A stretch of DNA of 64,000 nt, from positions 48,698,960-48,762,959 of the forward strand of contig CM057839.1 in NCBI GenBank assembly GCA_030068075.1, read 5' to 3'. This DNA is from Paguma larvata (Eukaryota > Chordata > Mammalia > Carnivora > Viverridae). The first letter of the stretch is position 1. The number at the start of each line of letters is the position of its first letter. Positions 13,656 through 25,100 of the stretch are shown here, in pieces. A program made the translations under genes and the position numbers. Below the pieces are notes generated by a model. The model had not been told where the DNA came from and made no database searches. It saw only the letters and a list, made by a program, of their open reading frames with translations.

Positions 13656-13711
13656 ATATAAAACTTAGTAAATGAATTAATGAGATAGAGAAGCTAGATA
13701 GTAATCATTTT

Positions 13712-13930
13712 ATTTATTATTTTAAATTTTTAAAATGTTTTTCCTTATTTATTTTTGAGAGAGAGAGACAGCCCTAGCAGGAGAGAGGCAGAGAGAGAGA
13801 GAGACAGAGAGAGAATCCCAAGCAGTCAGCACAGAGCCCAACGTGGGGCTCAAACCCATGAACAGTTAGATCATGACCTGAACCGAAATCAGAAGATGGA
13901 TGCTTAACCAACTGAGCCCCCCAGGTTCCC
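13712..13930 (-). mobile_element. SINEC, antisense, with target-site duplication
   Basis: Antisense SINE flanked by an 18-bp target-site duplication, CTAGATAGTAATCATTTT at 13694-13711 and CTAGATAGTAACCATTTT at 13931-13948, with one mismatch. The body carries GAGAGAGAGACAG, GTCAGCACAGAGCCCAACGT and the head complement ACCAACTGAGCCCCCCAGG. Confidence 0.95.
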
Positions 13931-13988
13931 CTAGATAGTAACCATTTTAAAAAGTGACATAGAAAAGATATTTTGAGCAGAGGAGTAA

Positions 13989-14517
13989 TGTAGTAGATTA
14001 AAGATGGTTCAAATTCTCTGTTATTTCTCCCATTTGAGAAATGGAGTCCACTAATTCTACTCCTTTTAAATCTAGACTGGTCTTCATAAAAATATTGACA
14101 TAAAGAATATGGCAGAAATAATATATTAGTTGCTGTGCCCATGCACTAAGAGACTGCCAGAATCCACTTTAAATTCCTTTCTCTAGGAGCCTAAGTCTCC
14201 CCTTGTGAAGTCTTACTATGCAGATGAGACTGCATAATCTGATTCATTATCTTAGCTGGGCCCAGGTTTTCAGTTGTCCCTATCCAGGCACCAGACATGT
14301 GAGTGAAGCTTCTTTGTATCCTACAGATGAGAACGTCTGGTCCTGAACAGTTCACAGTAAACTCCACCAATGTTAGATGGAAAAGAGGGATCATTCGTCT
14401 CATCGCTGCTTGGAATCCTGGGCCAAAAAATCATGAGACATTATAAAAAGGGCTGTGTTTTAAGTCACTGAGTTTTGGGGTAGTTTGTTACTCTTCAATA
14501 AATAATCTAACAGGAAC
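13989..14517 (+). mobile_element. MLT1-type (MaLR/ERVL) solo LTR
   Basis: The segment begins TGTAGTAGATTAAAGATGG and contains CAAATTCTCTGTTATTTCTC, a CCAGGCACCAGACATGTGAG block and the 3' run TTTTAAGTCACTGAGTTTTG followed by GGTAGTTTGTTACT. This order is the MLT1 LTR pattern. No internal sequence or partner LTR adjoins, so it is a solo LTR. Three open frames in and around it are chance. MaLR elements are non-coding relics of ERVL-class retroelements. Confidence 0.8.
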
Positions 14518-14730
14518 AAATGACAAAGTCAGATTTTTATATTATAAAGATCCCTTGGTCTTTGTGATCGTGTGATAGTAGGGAGAATATAATAACCAGT
14601 ATTGAGTCTGGAAAGTGTAGAATGGTAAGGAGATTTTCAGACAAATCCAAAACAGAGATTGAAAAGGTCTAAACTAGATTAGTTTTATAGATTTGAAAAG
14701 AAAGGGTGTTAATTAAAATTAAAACTTATC

Positions 14731-14977
14731 TTTTTTTAAAAAACGTTTATTTTTTTTAACGTTTATTTATTTTTGAGAGACATAGAGACAGAGTATGAGC
14801 AGGGGAAGGGCGGAAAGAGAGGGAGACACAGAATGTGAAGCAGGCTCCAGGCTCTGAGCCGTCAGCACAGAGCCCGACTCAGCACAGAGCCCGACGCAGG
14901 GCTCGAACTCACAGACTGTGAGATCATGACCTGAACCGAAGTCAGATGCTTAACCGATTGAGCCACCCAGGCACCCC
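14731..14977 (-). mobile_element. SINEC, antisense, with internal duplication
   Basis: Antisense full-length SINE. It is longer than its relatives because the word AGCACAGAGCCCGAC occurs twice in tandem (about 14863-14897) and because the T-rich end repeats the ACGTTTATT word (about 14744-14768). Confidence 0.94.
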
Positions 14978-15175
14978 ACAAATGTTTATTATTTTTAAGA
15001 CAGAGTACGTGTTCATGCACTAGCAGAGGAAAGGCAGAGAGAGGGAGATGGAGGATCTGAAGGAGGCTCTTTGCTGAATGCAGAGAGCCTGGTGTGGGAC
15101 TCAAACTCACAAGACTTGAGATCTTGACTTGGGCCAAAGTCAGAGACTTAACTGACTGAGCCACCCAGGTACCCC
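14978..15175 (-). mobile_element. Older SINEC, antisense, abutting the previous copy
   Basis: A second antisense SINE starts directly where the previous one ends (AAATGTTTATTATTTTTAAG) and closes with the head complement GAGCCACCCAGGTACCCC. It is more diverged in the middle (GGAGGCTCTTTGCTGAATGC), so it is probably the older insertion or another subfamily. A 100-residue minus frame spanning both SINEs is an artefact. Confidence 0.9.
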
Positions 15176-15388
15176 TAAAGCTTTTCTTTTTCCATATTTT
15201 TCTTGCCTCTAGGCTTTCCTCCTATTGAGTAGATAAGGTTTAGGAAAAGTGATTCATGTGATCTAAAATGAAATTCAAAACAATAAGCTAGAAAACAAAA
15301 GTTAATTTCCTGTGCTCCAAGACAATTCTTGACGAGAAATGTTCTTTTGGTATTTATTGGTTGATTTTATAGAGATATAAGTATACAT

Positions 15389-15445
15389 GATGTAGATGTA
15401 AATGGTGTAGTTGTAGATGATGTAGATGTAGATGTAGATATAGAC
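15389..15445 (+). repeat. (GATGTA)n hexanucleotide repeat
   Basis: The words GATGTAGATGTA, GGTGTAGTTGTA and GATGTAGATGTAGATGTAGA follow one another as an imperfect six-base array. Confidence 0.85.
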
Positions 15446-15813
15446 ATGCCAGGGATCCTGGAAGATTTAGATTATAACATTTACATCATAAACCATTGAG
15501 AAGGGAAATGCACAAAATGACTTTTGATCGTGCCAGGCAAGGAAGCCCTAGCTGAGTATTTCTTTTGAGTATTCCCGGGTGAGCCTAACAATGCCCATTA
15601 CTAGGATTAAACTCTAAAGTAGGAAGTGGTCTGTATCATCTTTCTTTTCCCCAAGTCTTTTGGCCAAGACCAATAGTTATAATTTATTTAATACTTTAAC
15701 CTAGTATAAAAACACATACACTCGAACTGAAACAATCATTTCAAAAACATTTCAATACACTGGTGTCCCTAGTCACAACTTTCAGGTTGAAAAGCCCTTC
15801 CATCTCAATATAT

Positions 15814-15861
15814 TAATAAATAAAATAAATAAATAAATAAATAATAAATAAATAAATAATA
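15814..15861 (+). repeat. (AAAT)n microsatellite
   Basis: AATA tetranucleotides repeat about a dozen times with a single interruption. Confidence 0.95.
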
Positions 15862-16339
15862 AGATATATTTAAAAGTTCTGAAAAGAAACAGTATTTCCG
15901 TGAATATAACCCAGGGAGAGTTTAAGCCTTTTGAAGAATGTCTGCAAACAGCCTGGCATCAGTGCAATTGAATATTTGATTCTAAAAGATGTGTCAAGGT
16001 CAACAAGAGAATTTCCCAGCTTGAAGAGGCAAAAGTGCCACAGTTCCTGGGCCCCCTTCTATGAGGTATGTAGACATATCATAGAATGAGTAAAAAGATG
16101 TAATTGTCTCGTCCCTGAATGAGCAGGATACAGATTGCCTGTATCACAGTGTGATTGAACATCATGTCAGGACCCAGCCCCTTCTGTGAACGCTGGGGAG
16201 CCATGCTCAAGGACCAGTTACATCTCAGGAGATGCCAGTAGAAGAGGGCAGATAAGAGAGGGACAGTGACATACCTTTACTCCATGATACCAGATTGATT
16301 TAAAAAATAAAAGATTCTTACTCTCTTTTCTGGAACTTT

Positions 16340-16960
16340 ATATTAGTTTGGGAGTATGGGGATATTATATACTACACTCCACAGAAATGGCTTTCACTAA
16401 GGTCACCAATAACTTCCTTATTGCCAAATATAATGGGCAATATTGTATTTTTTGTTTTTTTCTTTTCTTTTTCCTTTTTTTTTCCCACTTTTGGGTACTC
16501 TGTAGAATGTACCACTATTAATTTCTCTTCTTGAAGACTTCCACCTTGGTTTTCATAATGCCAGTAATTTTGCCACCTTTCATGTACTGGGATATCAATA
16601 TCCTTTATGGAATCCACTTTTTGCCAGCTTCTAGAATATTAGAAGAACCCTGTAACTCATTGTCAAACTTAATGCAAGGTCACTCTTACCTGTATGCTGA
16701 TGATGTTTCTCAAGTCTATATGTCTAAGTCAGATTTCTTAAATGATCTTTAATCCTAAAAACTATGTATTATCACTATTTGAAATTCATAGAGCACCTCA
16801 AATACAAAACATCAGCAGTAACCCACTCTTATACTTTAAAACTCATTTGTCCTGCCTCTAGTTTATACACCTACCTTAGAGAATGGGCACCATTCAAACA
16901 TTTGCTCAAGCAAGATTTATGAAGGATTACAGATTCTTGATTTTCCTTAGCAACAACTCT
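16340..16960 (+). mobile_element. LINE-2 ORF2 (reverse transcriptase) fossil
   Basis: The DNA at 16388-16432 translates to FTKVTNNFLIAKYNG-like residues, the conserved L2/CR1 RT segment before the catalytic core. An open stretch 16531-16752 ends in LYADDVSQVYMSKSDF, so the RT catalytic box YADD survives at 16693-16704. The two parts are not in one frame and the linking coding sequence is missing or scrambled, so the element is dead. The family assignment rests on the order of these motifs. This is an ancient, non-mobile relic and not a host gene. Confidence 0.7.
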
Positions 16961-16964
16961 TCTA

Positions 16965-19900
16965 TGACTTGTTAATCTCTGGCCTCTCAATGTTCACATA
17001 AGGCAATGCTAACACTGTGCCACCTTAACCGTAAAGTCCTTCTGGAAATTTCATCAAAGAAAGGTAAGAGTTTAATATTAGTAAATGTTAAAAGGCATGT
17101 TGGTGCTTTCTAGACACTCTACTCAGAAAACATCATCTAGTGGAATTAATTTTGAAAGAAAATCTACATTAAACTCAATGTAAAAGTCTACATTTGTGTC
17201 TATCTACATGGAGAGTTATATGGGCAATCTTTTGAAACCAAAAAAAAAAAAAAGTAAAACATCTCTGAACTCATTGGGAAATTGCCAGAATACTGGTATT
17301 GAAGAAAGAACTGAGTTTATAGGAAAGGAAGAAAAAATCCAAACAAAAATTAAAAAGTTAAAAATAAATCTTTCCTTGACACTGAAACTAGGCTTTCAAA
17401 TCAGGAAGTAACTTAAATATAAAAATAAAAAGCATCATTAAGGGAAGATGTATGTATCATAGGATTTATCTTTAAAAAGTTTTTTTCAAATCGTCTTTGA
17501 GTACATTTATTAAAGCTTAATATGAACTTGAATTGTTTTAAAAGGTATTCAATACTTTGAGCATAAAGTTACATTCTACTATCTAATACCTTAGGACTTA
17601 CACGCTGCCATCTGGTGTCCCTGTCATCAAATTGCAGTGGCAGCTCCTTAGACTAACATTTTAGCTCCCAGGAGTTGAAATTGCAGAAATAAATATGCAA
17701 GGAGACAAGTTTGACATTAAACATTCTACCACACTGAAAAGCATTATGAGTTGAAGCAATGACAGACAATTAAATTATTTTCTTGTCGTGCTTTACAATG
17801 AGGCACCAGCTCAATGAAGTAACATTTATGTTACTGAAAGGTGGTGGCACAGTAAATCCTACCTCATTGCCAATAAACTGAAGATCAAAACAATCAACCA
17901 AGCTCCACTGGTAATAAATTGAAAGTCAGTGGAGCACAAAATGTATTACTGTTCGAATTAATTTTGGCACAAAATGGGTTGTTGAGTCTTCCCCTTTTCT
18001 TAAGGCAAATCAACTCCAAGCAATAGTTAATAGACTGTTGAAACGTAAATTCAATGTGCTCACAGTAGTCAGATGAAATTTGAATTTTATATTTGATTTT
18101 TGAGAACAATATAGTCATTTGGATCCTATTTTCTATGTATCTTGGAGGAACTTTATAACAGTTTCATGATAAAATTGCATCTTAAAATGTCCATTGGATT
18201 ACAAATAGAATTTTTTCACACATTTACCAAAAAGCTCTTAGGGACAAGCAGTCAATCCAATCATTGATTATAATAAGTTGGATTGATATTTTATGGACTT
18301 GTGTGATTTAAAACTTACTAACAAAATTGGAGTATGTCATAGGAAGTTGTTTAGATACTGAGAAAACTTATAGCATACAATATGGTGCCAAATGAAGGAA
18401 GCTGACATGTTTTAAGGGCGCTCTGAAATGTGTAGGAATGAGAGAGCTAAGTTCATATAGGGTGCTGAACCTAAAGATTCTAGATGGGAATTTCAGAGAT
18501 GAGGCAAGTTCATGGCCCCTCTGCTAAAGTTTATCATCAGAAATACCAAACCAGGAAAATATTTTCATTCACTACCTCTCCTCAGAAGGAAGACCTAACT
18601 TGGTCAAGATCATCTGGTGGCAGAATCAGAATTTTGCCTCAAATCTAACTCACACAAAGGTTTCTTTTAGCTACAATGCATCTTTTATGAAGACCTTCAA
18701 TGTGAGGAAATCTTAAACATTTAGTAGTACTTGTTTTTTCATAATAAAGATTTATAACAAATATAATTTGGCTTCAAACACATTTTTTCTCATCATCTAA
18801 AGCTGAATCTGTTGCCTGTAAGTCTTCATAAAACATAAGAGATTACTACTATCATTATATAAATCCTTTTGAAAACATTTATGATTTTATTTCTCCCTAT
18901 GTACCAAGTTTTAGACCTTCTCCTTAATCCGTGTGAAGTTGACTTCCATAGTTACGCTTCATAACAAAATAATTATCCTTGTTAGTTCTAGAAAACAAGG
19001 TTTGTTCATCTGCTGATAATAGGTGCCACATAAATAATCCTTATCAACGTTATTCTAAAAAGAAAATAGTATATTTGTTTATCCTTAGAATCTGAATGTT
19101 ATGGCTCAATAAAGTAGACAAAATACATTCTGCACCTACAAGGTAGAAAGCATTATTCAGAGGTTTTGTTGACTTAATAAAATTACTTTTTGAGAATGAA
19201 TCCATACTCTTGTGTTGGTTTTGATGATGATGACAATAATGCAACCAATGATAACCTGAATTTATCTGAGAACATATAGATGAGTTTCCCTGTTTTCAGC
19301 TTTGAATAAAGTTTTCAAGCAATCACTTTAACCAATCGTAAAAAAATTCCAGAAATCATATAAAAATATTCCTAGTAACTGATATATACTGAAATATTAG
19401 GAAGTATTATAATTTTTATATAAGAATTGTAAGCATTTTTTGAATCATTTATTTTGAAGAAATAATACATACACACACGTATACATATATAATGTTATGC
19501 TTTTTAAATATTTTAGTATTTTTTTTGGCTTTTTGAACCTCTATTTACATAATCCAACTGTAAATGTTTTAGGGGAGTGAAAATGATGAAAATGAGCATG
19601 AGAATTCTGAGAAATCATACAAGTAATGACAAAAGGGCATTAAAGAGCAAATTGACTACTATTGAAAGGAAAGCCTAGAATGAATGAATTTGAACAAAGA
19701 AAATGAAAAATGAAGAAGGGGATTAGAGATGAGATGAAGAGCAAATTGTAAAAAGGTTAATCAAATGAAATACTTGATTTGAATAACCAAGAAGATATAA
19801 TCAAAGTGGAAGGGCAAGCATAGAAAAACAGTGTTGTAACTGTGAATGTTGCAATAAACTTATATTCTGTTCTCATAGCACACTTATTTGGCATTTCCAT

Positions 19901-21785
19901 CTGACAAAAAAAAATGTGTATTATATCCTAGAGGCCATCAACAAATCACTTTGACATACTCTACTTGCACATTCCTAAGACTGTATTTGATCACTTTGCT
20001 CTCTCAAAAGTGTGAACTTTGTACTCTTTAAGGGTCATGCTGGAACCACAAATTAATATGCTTATTAAATATTTTTAAAATTTTATATGTACCCATTCAA
20101 ATTTGCTGGCATGGCATTTGTTACTCTGCGTACAGTTGATGACAATCTCTTGTATTAATAACAAGTATAAATGTATAGTATTATACATAGTATTGTTTGG
20201 TGTTCTGATAACACATTTCAATTCTTCCTCACCTAAGATATGTTGATATGATATGACAGCATACCTTAACAAAGGTAGTTATGGAGAAATCCTCCGTTCA
20301 CCAAATGCCTTTCTCCCAAGTTTGGCTAAATCTCTTTATTAATTTTTACTACATAATAGGTCCAAGGATGAGTTTTTTTTTTTTTTAATTTAATGTCATT
20401 ATTTGCAAGAATTACTTTGTCATGTCATCTGCTATTGCTTTGCATGGTGTGAATGCCACAAGTTAGATTTAGACAAGCAACAAGTTTTCTCTTAGAAGTT
20501 TCTTAAAAGTTTGCTCTTATACGATGAATGGTAAAAATGTTGACTCCTTTATTAACCACCAGGGCATTAATTGCTTCTCTCTTTTCAGAACATTTTAAGA
20601 GTTCTTTGTCCATGTGTTATTTCTGCACTGTAATCAACATTCCAGTGTAATGAAGAGCATTTGTCAATGCTGTTTCCTATCTTGAAATCACAAAATGCAG
20701 TTTTATTACTTGCTCCCCTTACTAGAAATAGTAACATCCAAGGATCTCAGCTAAAAACAGATCCTTGAGTTATTAATTACCATGACACATTATATTACAT
20801 TGTGATATAATAATTCACTGGTAGCAGTAATTCAGAGTTCTTTTATTACACTTTTTCATGCCCAATATCATGTGACTCCCATTTGGATAGGTCCCCCACA
20901 CTCAAGAATGTTGATAGGATATATTGTATATCGTATCTTGGTTAAACATGGTTCTTATTCCAGTAGCCTAATTATTTCCTGGAGGTGTGCAGAACACAAA
21001 GCTTAAATAAAACAAATTAATCACTCTGTCATTCTGTATCACATCGATTGGAGACGTACACACAAACATTTATACATACACACACACTTATCTACATTTT
21101 AGAGGAAAAGAAGTAATATAAAAATAAATGAAAACTGAAAAATATCATCTTAAATGGTAAATTCAGTGAAAACACCAAAACCAAATGATATGCTAGATAG
21201 TCATTGGACAGAAAATAATTTAAATAAATTGGAATGGTAAAGAAAACTTTTGGGGGAAGGTGTTATTTTGTTAAAACTGGTACCCTAAAAGAGATCACTA
21301 AGACAAAAATCTGATGGCAAAGCAGTTCAGATTAAAGAAACAAGTTAAAAATGAATATATACATGACAAATACATATTAAGCAAGTAATAAAATAAATTA
21401 TAAATAATCCAAAGTAGGAGTTCTATCTTCTTTGGCACTTAATCCCTTTACGACGTACTTGCTTTTCAACTCATCTGGAAATAATATGTGAATCTATGCT
21501 TTCTGGCTATAGTAGAGGTATTTTAGGTCTCAATCTACAGATTAGAGTCTGTCCTTCCATTTCTGATTTTGGTGCTAAAAATCTGTGGTCGTTCCGATTT
21601 TTGCTTATTTAGCTTCTGTATACTATTATGTGATCACTGCTCTATTGTTTCTTCCAAGTTGTAGTAAGCATGGAGCATCTGGGAGCACTCCCAGTTAAAG
21701 AACTTTGCTGGTCTCATACCCTTAGCCTAGTGCAATTGCCATTATAACAGACGCCCTGTTATAGTTACATGTATCCACCTCTTTA
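16965..21785. other. Long AT-rich gene-free stretch
   Basis: No gene recognised over nearly 5 kb. Poly-A lies at 17240-17254, poly-T at 20375-20386 and a short CA run at about 21057-21088. The open frames (17196-17411, 17894-18118, 19050-19244, 20075-20272) have no family resemblance. A possible weak MIR core in antisense lies around 18560-18650 (TGGTCAAGATCATCTGGTGGCAGAATCAG, shown as two words GGTCAAGATCATCTGG and GGCAGAATCAG). Confidence 0.5.
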
Positions 21786-23174
21786 CAAAAGCAGAAAATT
21801 ATAGACCAGGATATTTTATGGAACAAGATACAAAATCCTTAACAAAATATTAACAAATATATAAAAGCAATATATGAGTAAAATACATTCTAATCAAGTG
21901 AATATTATCCAACAAATAAAAGTTTATTTCAACACATGAAAACTTTACTATATGAACACAGAGGAAGAAAATACAATTATCCCAATAAATAAAGGAAGAG
22001 TATTTGAAAAACTTGACCTTCCGTTCATGCCAGAGATTCTCATCAAACAATCAAAAGAGAATAACTTCCTCCAGTTGATAAGGTATATCTACAAAACATC
22101 TACAGACAATATCATATGTAATGATTAAAGACTGAATGTTGTCCCCAAAGATCTGGAAGAAGAATGTGTGTTCTCACCAATTTTATTCAACATTATTGTG
22201 GAGAGCCAATCCATTGCAATAAAAGAAGAAAAAGAAATAAAAAGTATACACATTGGAAAGAAAGAAATAAAAATAGTGTCTTTTATACAAAAATCATGAT
22301 CTATTTGTAAAACTCCTATCTAAATATCTAAAAAAAAATCTACTAGTATTAATTAGCGAATTCAACAAAATTACAGGATACTATAATATATATAAAGTAT
22401 ATTTTTATTAATTAGCATTAAACAATTAAAATAAAAATAAAACAAATACAATTCACAACACCATCAATAAAATAAAATCCTTAGGGATAAATAAGGGCAG
22501 AATTTATATGCTACAAACTATAAAAACACTCATGAGAGATTTAATAAAAACTAAAAAAATGAGGATACATACCATGTTTATCAGTTTAAGTAAAGATTTC
22601 TTACCTAAGGGATAATTTTTTGAATCAATAAATTGGACATGATTAAGGTTAAAACCTCTTGCATTTGTAAGACACTGTTAAAAAAAGTGAGAAGAAACTA
22701 TGGGTTGAGAGAAAATATTTTTAAAATACATACCCGGAACAGGACTTGTATCCAGAATATGTAGCAATCTCTTACAACTCATTAATATAAACACAAATAC
22801 TCCAATTAAAAAGGGAAAAATATTTTAACAGATACCTCATTAAAGAACAGTATATATGGCAAATAGACACATGAACAGATAACTAGCACTAACATTAAGG
22901 AAACAGAAATTAAGACCACAATGAAATACTTTTGGAATAGCTAAATTTTAAAATAGGACTGACAAAACCAAGTTTAGGCAAGTATGTGAAAAAACTGGGA
23001 CTTCCATGCATTGTTAGTGAGTATTAAAAATGGTATAACCACTTATGGAAATTGATTTGTAGATTTTTATTAAGTTAGATATACACTTAACCATATGATC
23101 TACTGAGTTTATTCCTATTTATCCAAAATACAAGGATACAGATGTCCATACAGAGTTTTTAAAAAGAATATTTT

Positions 23175-23372
23175 GGGGCAGCTGGTGGCTCAGTTGCTTA
23201 AGCACCCACTCTCGTTTTTGGCTCAGGTCATGATGTCACAGTTTCATGAGTTCGAGCCACACATCATGCTCTCTATTGATGGAGGGTACTTGGGATTCTC
23301 TCTCTCCCTCTCTCTGTGCCCCTCCCCTGCTCATGCTGTCTCTCTCAAAATAAATAAATAACCTTAAAAAAG
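23175..23372 (+). mobile_element. SINEC inside the L1
   Basis: Sense SINE starting GGGGCAGCTGGTGGCTCAGT, with GCTCAGGTCATGATGTCAC, a GAGTTCGAGCC B-box-like word, a CTCTCTCCC-rich end and an AAATAAATAA tail. The L1 sequence resumes directly after it. Confidence 0.93.
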
Positions 23373-23734
23373 GTATTTGTAGCAGCTTTGTTCATAATAG
23401 ACAAAAAGTGGTAAAAACCCAAAAGTCCATCCACTGGTGATAAATAAGGCAATCGCGATATACAATTCATACAGTAGAATACTACTCAGCAATAAAATGG
23501 AACAAACTACTAATACATCCACAATATGAGTGATTTGAATGCACTATGCTAAGTGAAAGAAGCCGGACATGATAGACTACATACTGTATCGTTCTGTTTA
23601 TGTGACATTCTAGAAGAGGAAAAAGTAAAGGTACAAAATCGTATCAATGGTCGCCAGGGCAAGTGTTGGGAGAAGTGACTGGATAAAAGAGACCTGAGTA
23701 GACTTTCCTGAGTGATAAAATTTTTCCATAGCTT

Positions 23735-23900
23735 GGGGTGCCTGGGTGGCTCAGTCAGTTGAGCGTCAATCATGCTCAGGTCATGATCCCAGGGTCAGGG
23801 GGTCAAGCCTTGCATCAGTCTCTACACTGAGCGTTAAGCCTGATTGAGATTCTTTTTCTCCTCCAGCCTGTTCTCTTGCTCTAAGAAAAAAAAAAAAAAA
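23735..23900 (+). mobile_element. Shorter carnivoran SINE (older subfamily) inside the L1
   Basis: Sense copy GGGGTGCCTGGGTGGCTCAG...GCTCAGGTCATGATCCCAGG ending in a pure A-tail (23885-23900). It is about 165 bp and lacks the long CT-rich 3' part of the other copies, so it belongs to a different, probably older, CAN-SINE subfamily. Confidence 0.9.
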
Positions 23901-23949
23901 TCTATACCTTGATTCTGGTCATGGTTACGTGACTACTTAAATTTGTATT

Positions 23950-24160
23950 GGGGAGCCTGGGTGGCTCAGTCAGTTAAGAATCCAACTCTCTTTCAGCTCA
24001 GTTCAAGATCTCACATTTTCATGAGTTTGAGCCCCACACGGGCTCTTCGTTGACAGAGAGAAGCCTGCTTGAGATTCCTTCTCTCCCTCTGTCTCTGTGA
24101 ATCTCCTGCCTGCACTCTCTCTGTCTCTCTCAAAATAAATAAATAAACTTAAAAAATAAA
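23950..24160 (+). mobile_element. SINEC inside the L1 3' end
   Basis: Sense SINE starting GGGGAGCCTGGGTGGCTCAG with an AAATAAATAAAC tail. Short flanking repeats AAATTTGTATTG (23939-23950) and AAATATGTATTG (about 24159-24170) look like a slightly diverged target-site duplication. Confidence 0.93.
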
Positions 24161-24281
24161 AATATGTATTGTAAATTCATTATACATTTAAGAAGGGAGA
24201 GGTACAAATTATACTTCATTGTATTGTTCACTTAAAACTGATGAATTGATGGCATACAAATTTTAGCTTAATAAACATGAA

Positions 24282-24360
24282 TCAAGGAAGAAGAATGGAA
24301 AAAGGAAGAGAAGGTAAAAGAAGAAGGGAAGGAGGGGGAAGAAGAAGAAGAGGAAAAATG
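24282..24360 (+). repeat. Purine-only (GAA/GGA)n tract
   Basis: Nearly 80 bases of almost pure A and G immediately after the L1 3' end. It may have grown from the L1 A-rich tail. The lysine/arginine-rich start of the open frame 24277-24492 is made by this tract. Confidence 0.85.
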
Positions 24361-25100
24361 ATAAATATTGAAAATCAGAATGTAAGATCCAACATACAGA
24401 GAATAGGTATTTCTGAAGAAAGAAACCAAAACAAGGAAGTTGAATTAATCCTAAAACTTATACTTCAGAAAGGCTTTCAAAAAAGGAATTGAAATTAAAT
24501 AATGGAAGTTACAACATATACCTGAAAATACTGAACCAGAACAACCATTACCAGAAAATATGCTAGTAAAATTACTGGATTTTAAAGAAACATTTTATAA
24601 AATAATTGGTGCATCTGGGAAAAAATAACACATGATTTATAATGCAAAGAAAATATTTTATCATAAGATTTTATGAACACAATTTAATACTAAAAGAAAG
24701 TTGATTGTCATATTTAAGGTACCCGAGGGATTAAAAAATTTGTCCAGTAAGACTGACTCACAGTGATAAGGGTCAAGACATATTGCTGTTCAGGTGACCT
24801 AGGGAATACCACTCTCTTAAGCTCCTCTTAAGAATTTCACTAGTGTGAAATTTAGATGATGTAACTATATGATAAGCTATAACCTATTGTTATTTGTAAA
24901 ATTAAGACTAAATAAAGGATTGAAAAAATCATAATGACAATATGTTCTGATACTGCAGATATAGTACAACTGTGAAAAATAAGTTTGGAAAATCAAGAAC
25001 ATATGCAAGATAAAAATATTTTGACTCCTCTCAGTAATTCCACGGGGGCAGTGATGTTAAGTTTTATAATTCTAAAACTGTTGCGTGTGATGTGAGATAA
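24361..25100 (+). mobile_element. Half-L1 (HAL1-like) ORF1 fragment
   Basis: The frame through 24367-24490 reads NIQRIGISEERNQNKEVE followed by an ILKLILQKGFQ block. This is the conserved 'N-I-x-I-x-G-(I/V)-x-E' plus 'I-x-x-x-I-x-x-x-F' pattern of L1/HAL1 ORF1 proteins. Downstream DNA (GTCCAGTAAGACTGACTCAC...) resembles the region after ORF1 in half-L1 elements. Strongly decayed; the boundaries are guesses. Confidence 0.5.

Larger units (their letters stand above)
15176..16335. other. Gene-free DNA with two simple repeats
   Basis: It holds a degenerate GATGTA hexamer array (about 15389-15445) and an (AAAT)n run (15814-15861). Nothing else recognised. Confidence 0.55.
21788..24275 (+). mobile_element. 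Decayed L1 (ORF2 3' half to 3' end) broken by three SINEs
   Basis: In plus orientation the segment translates, with frameshifts and stops, to L1 ORF2 RT-region residues. Examples are NIICND near 22110 and EECVFSPILFNIIVES near 22160-22205, the latter being the region before the RT catalytic box. It then continues into the familiar L1 3' part: a GGAACTTCCATGC-like segment at 22998, TAGCAGCTTTGTTCATAATAG at 23381, ATACTACTCAGCAATAAAATGG at 23478 and CTAAGTGAAAGAAGCC at 23549. The 3' end lies near 24262 (GCTTAATAAACATGAATC). Heavy decay points to an old L1M-class insertion. SINEs at 23175, 23735 and 23950 interrupt it. Confidence 0.8.
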
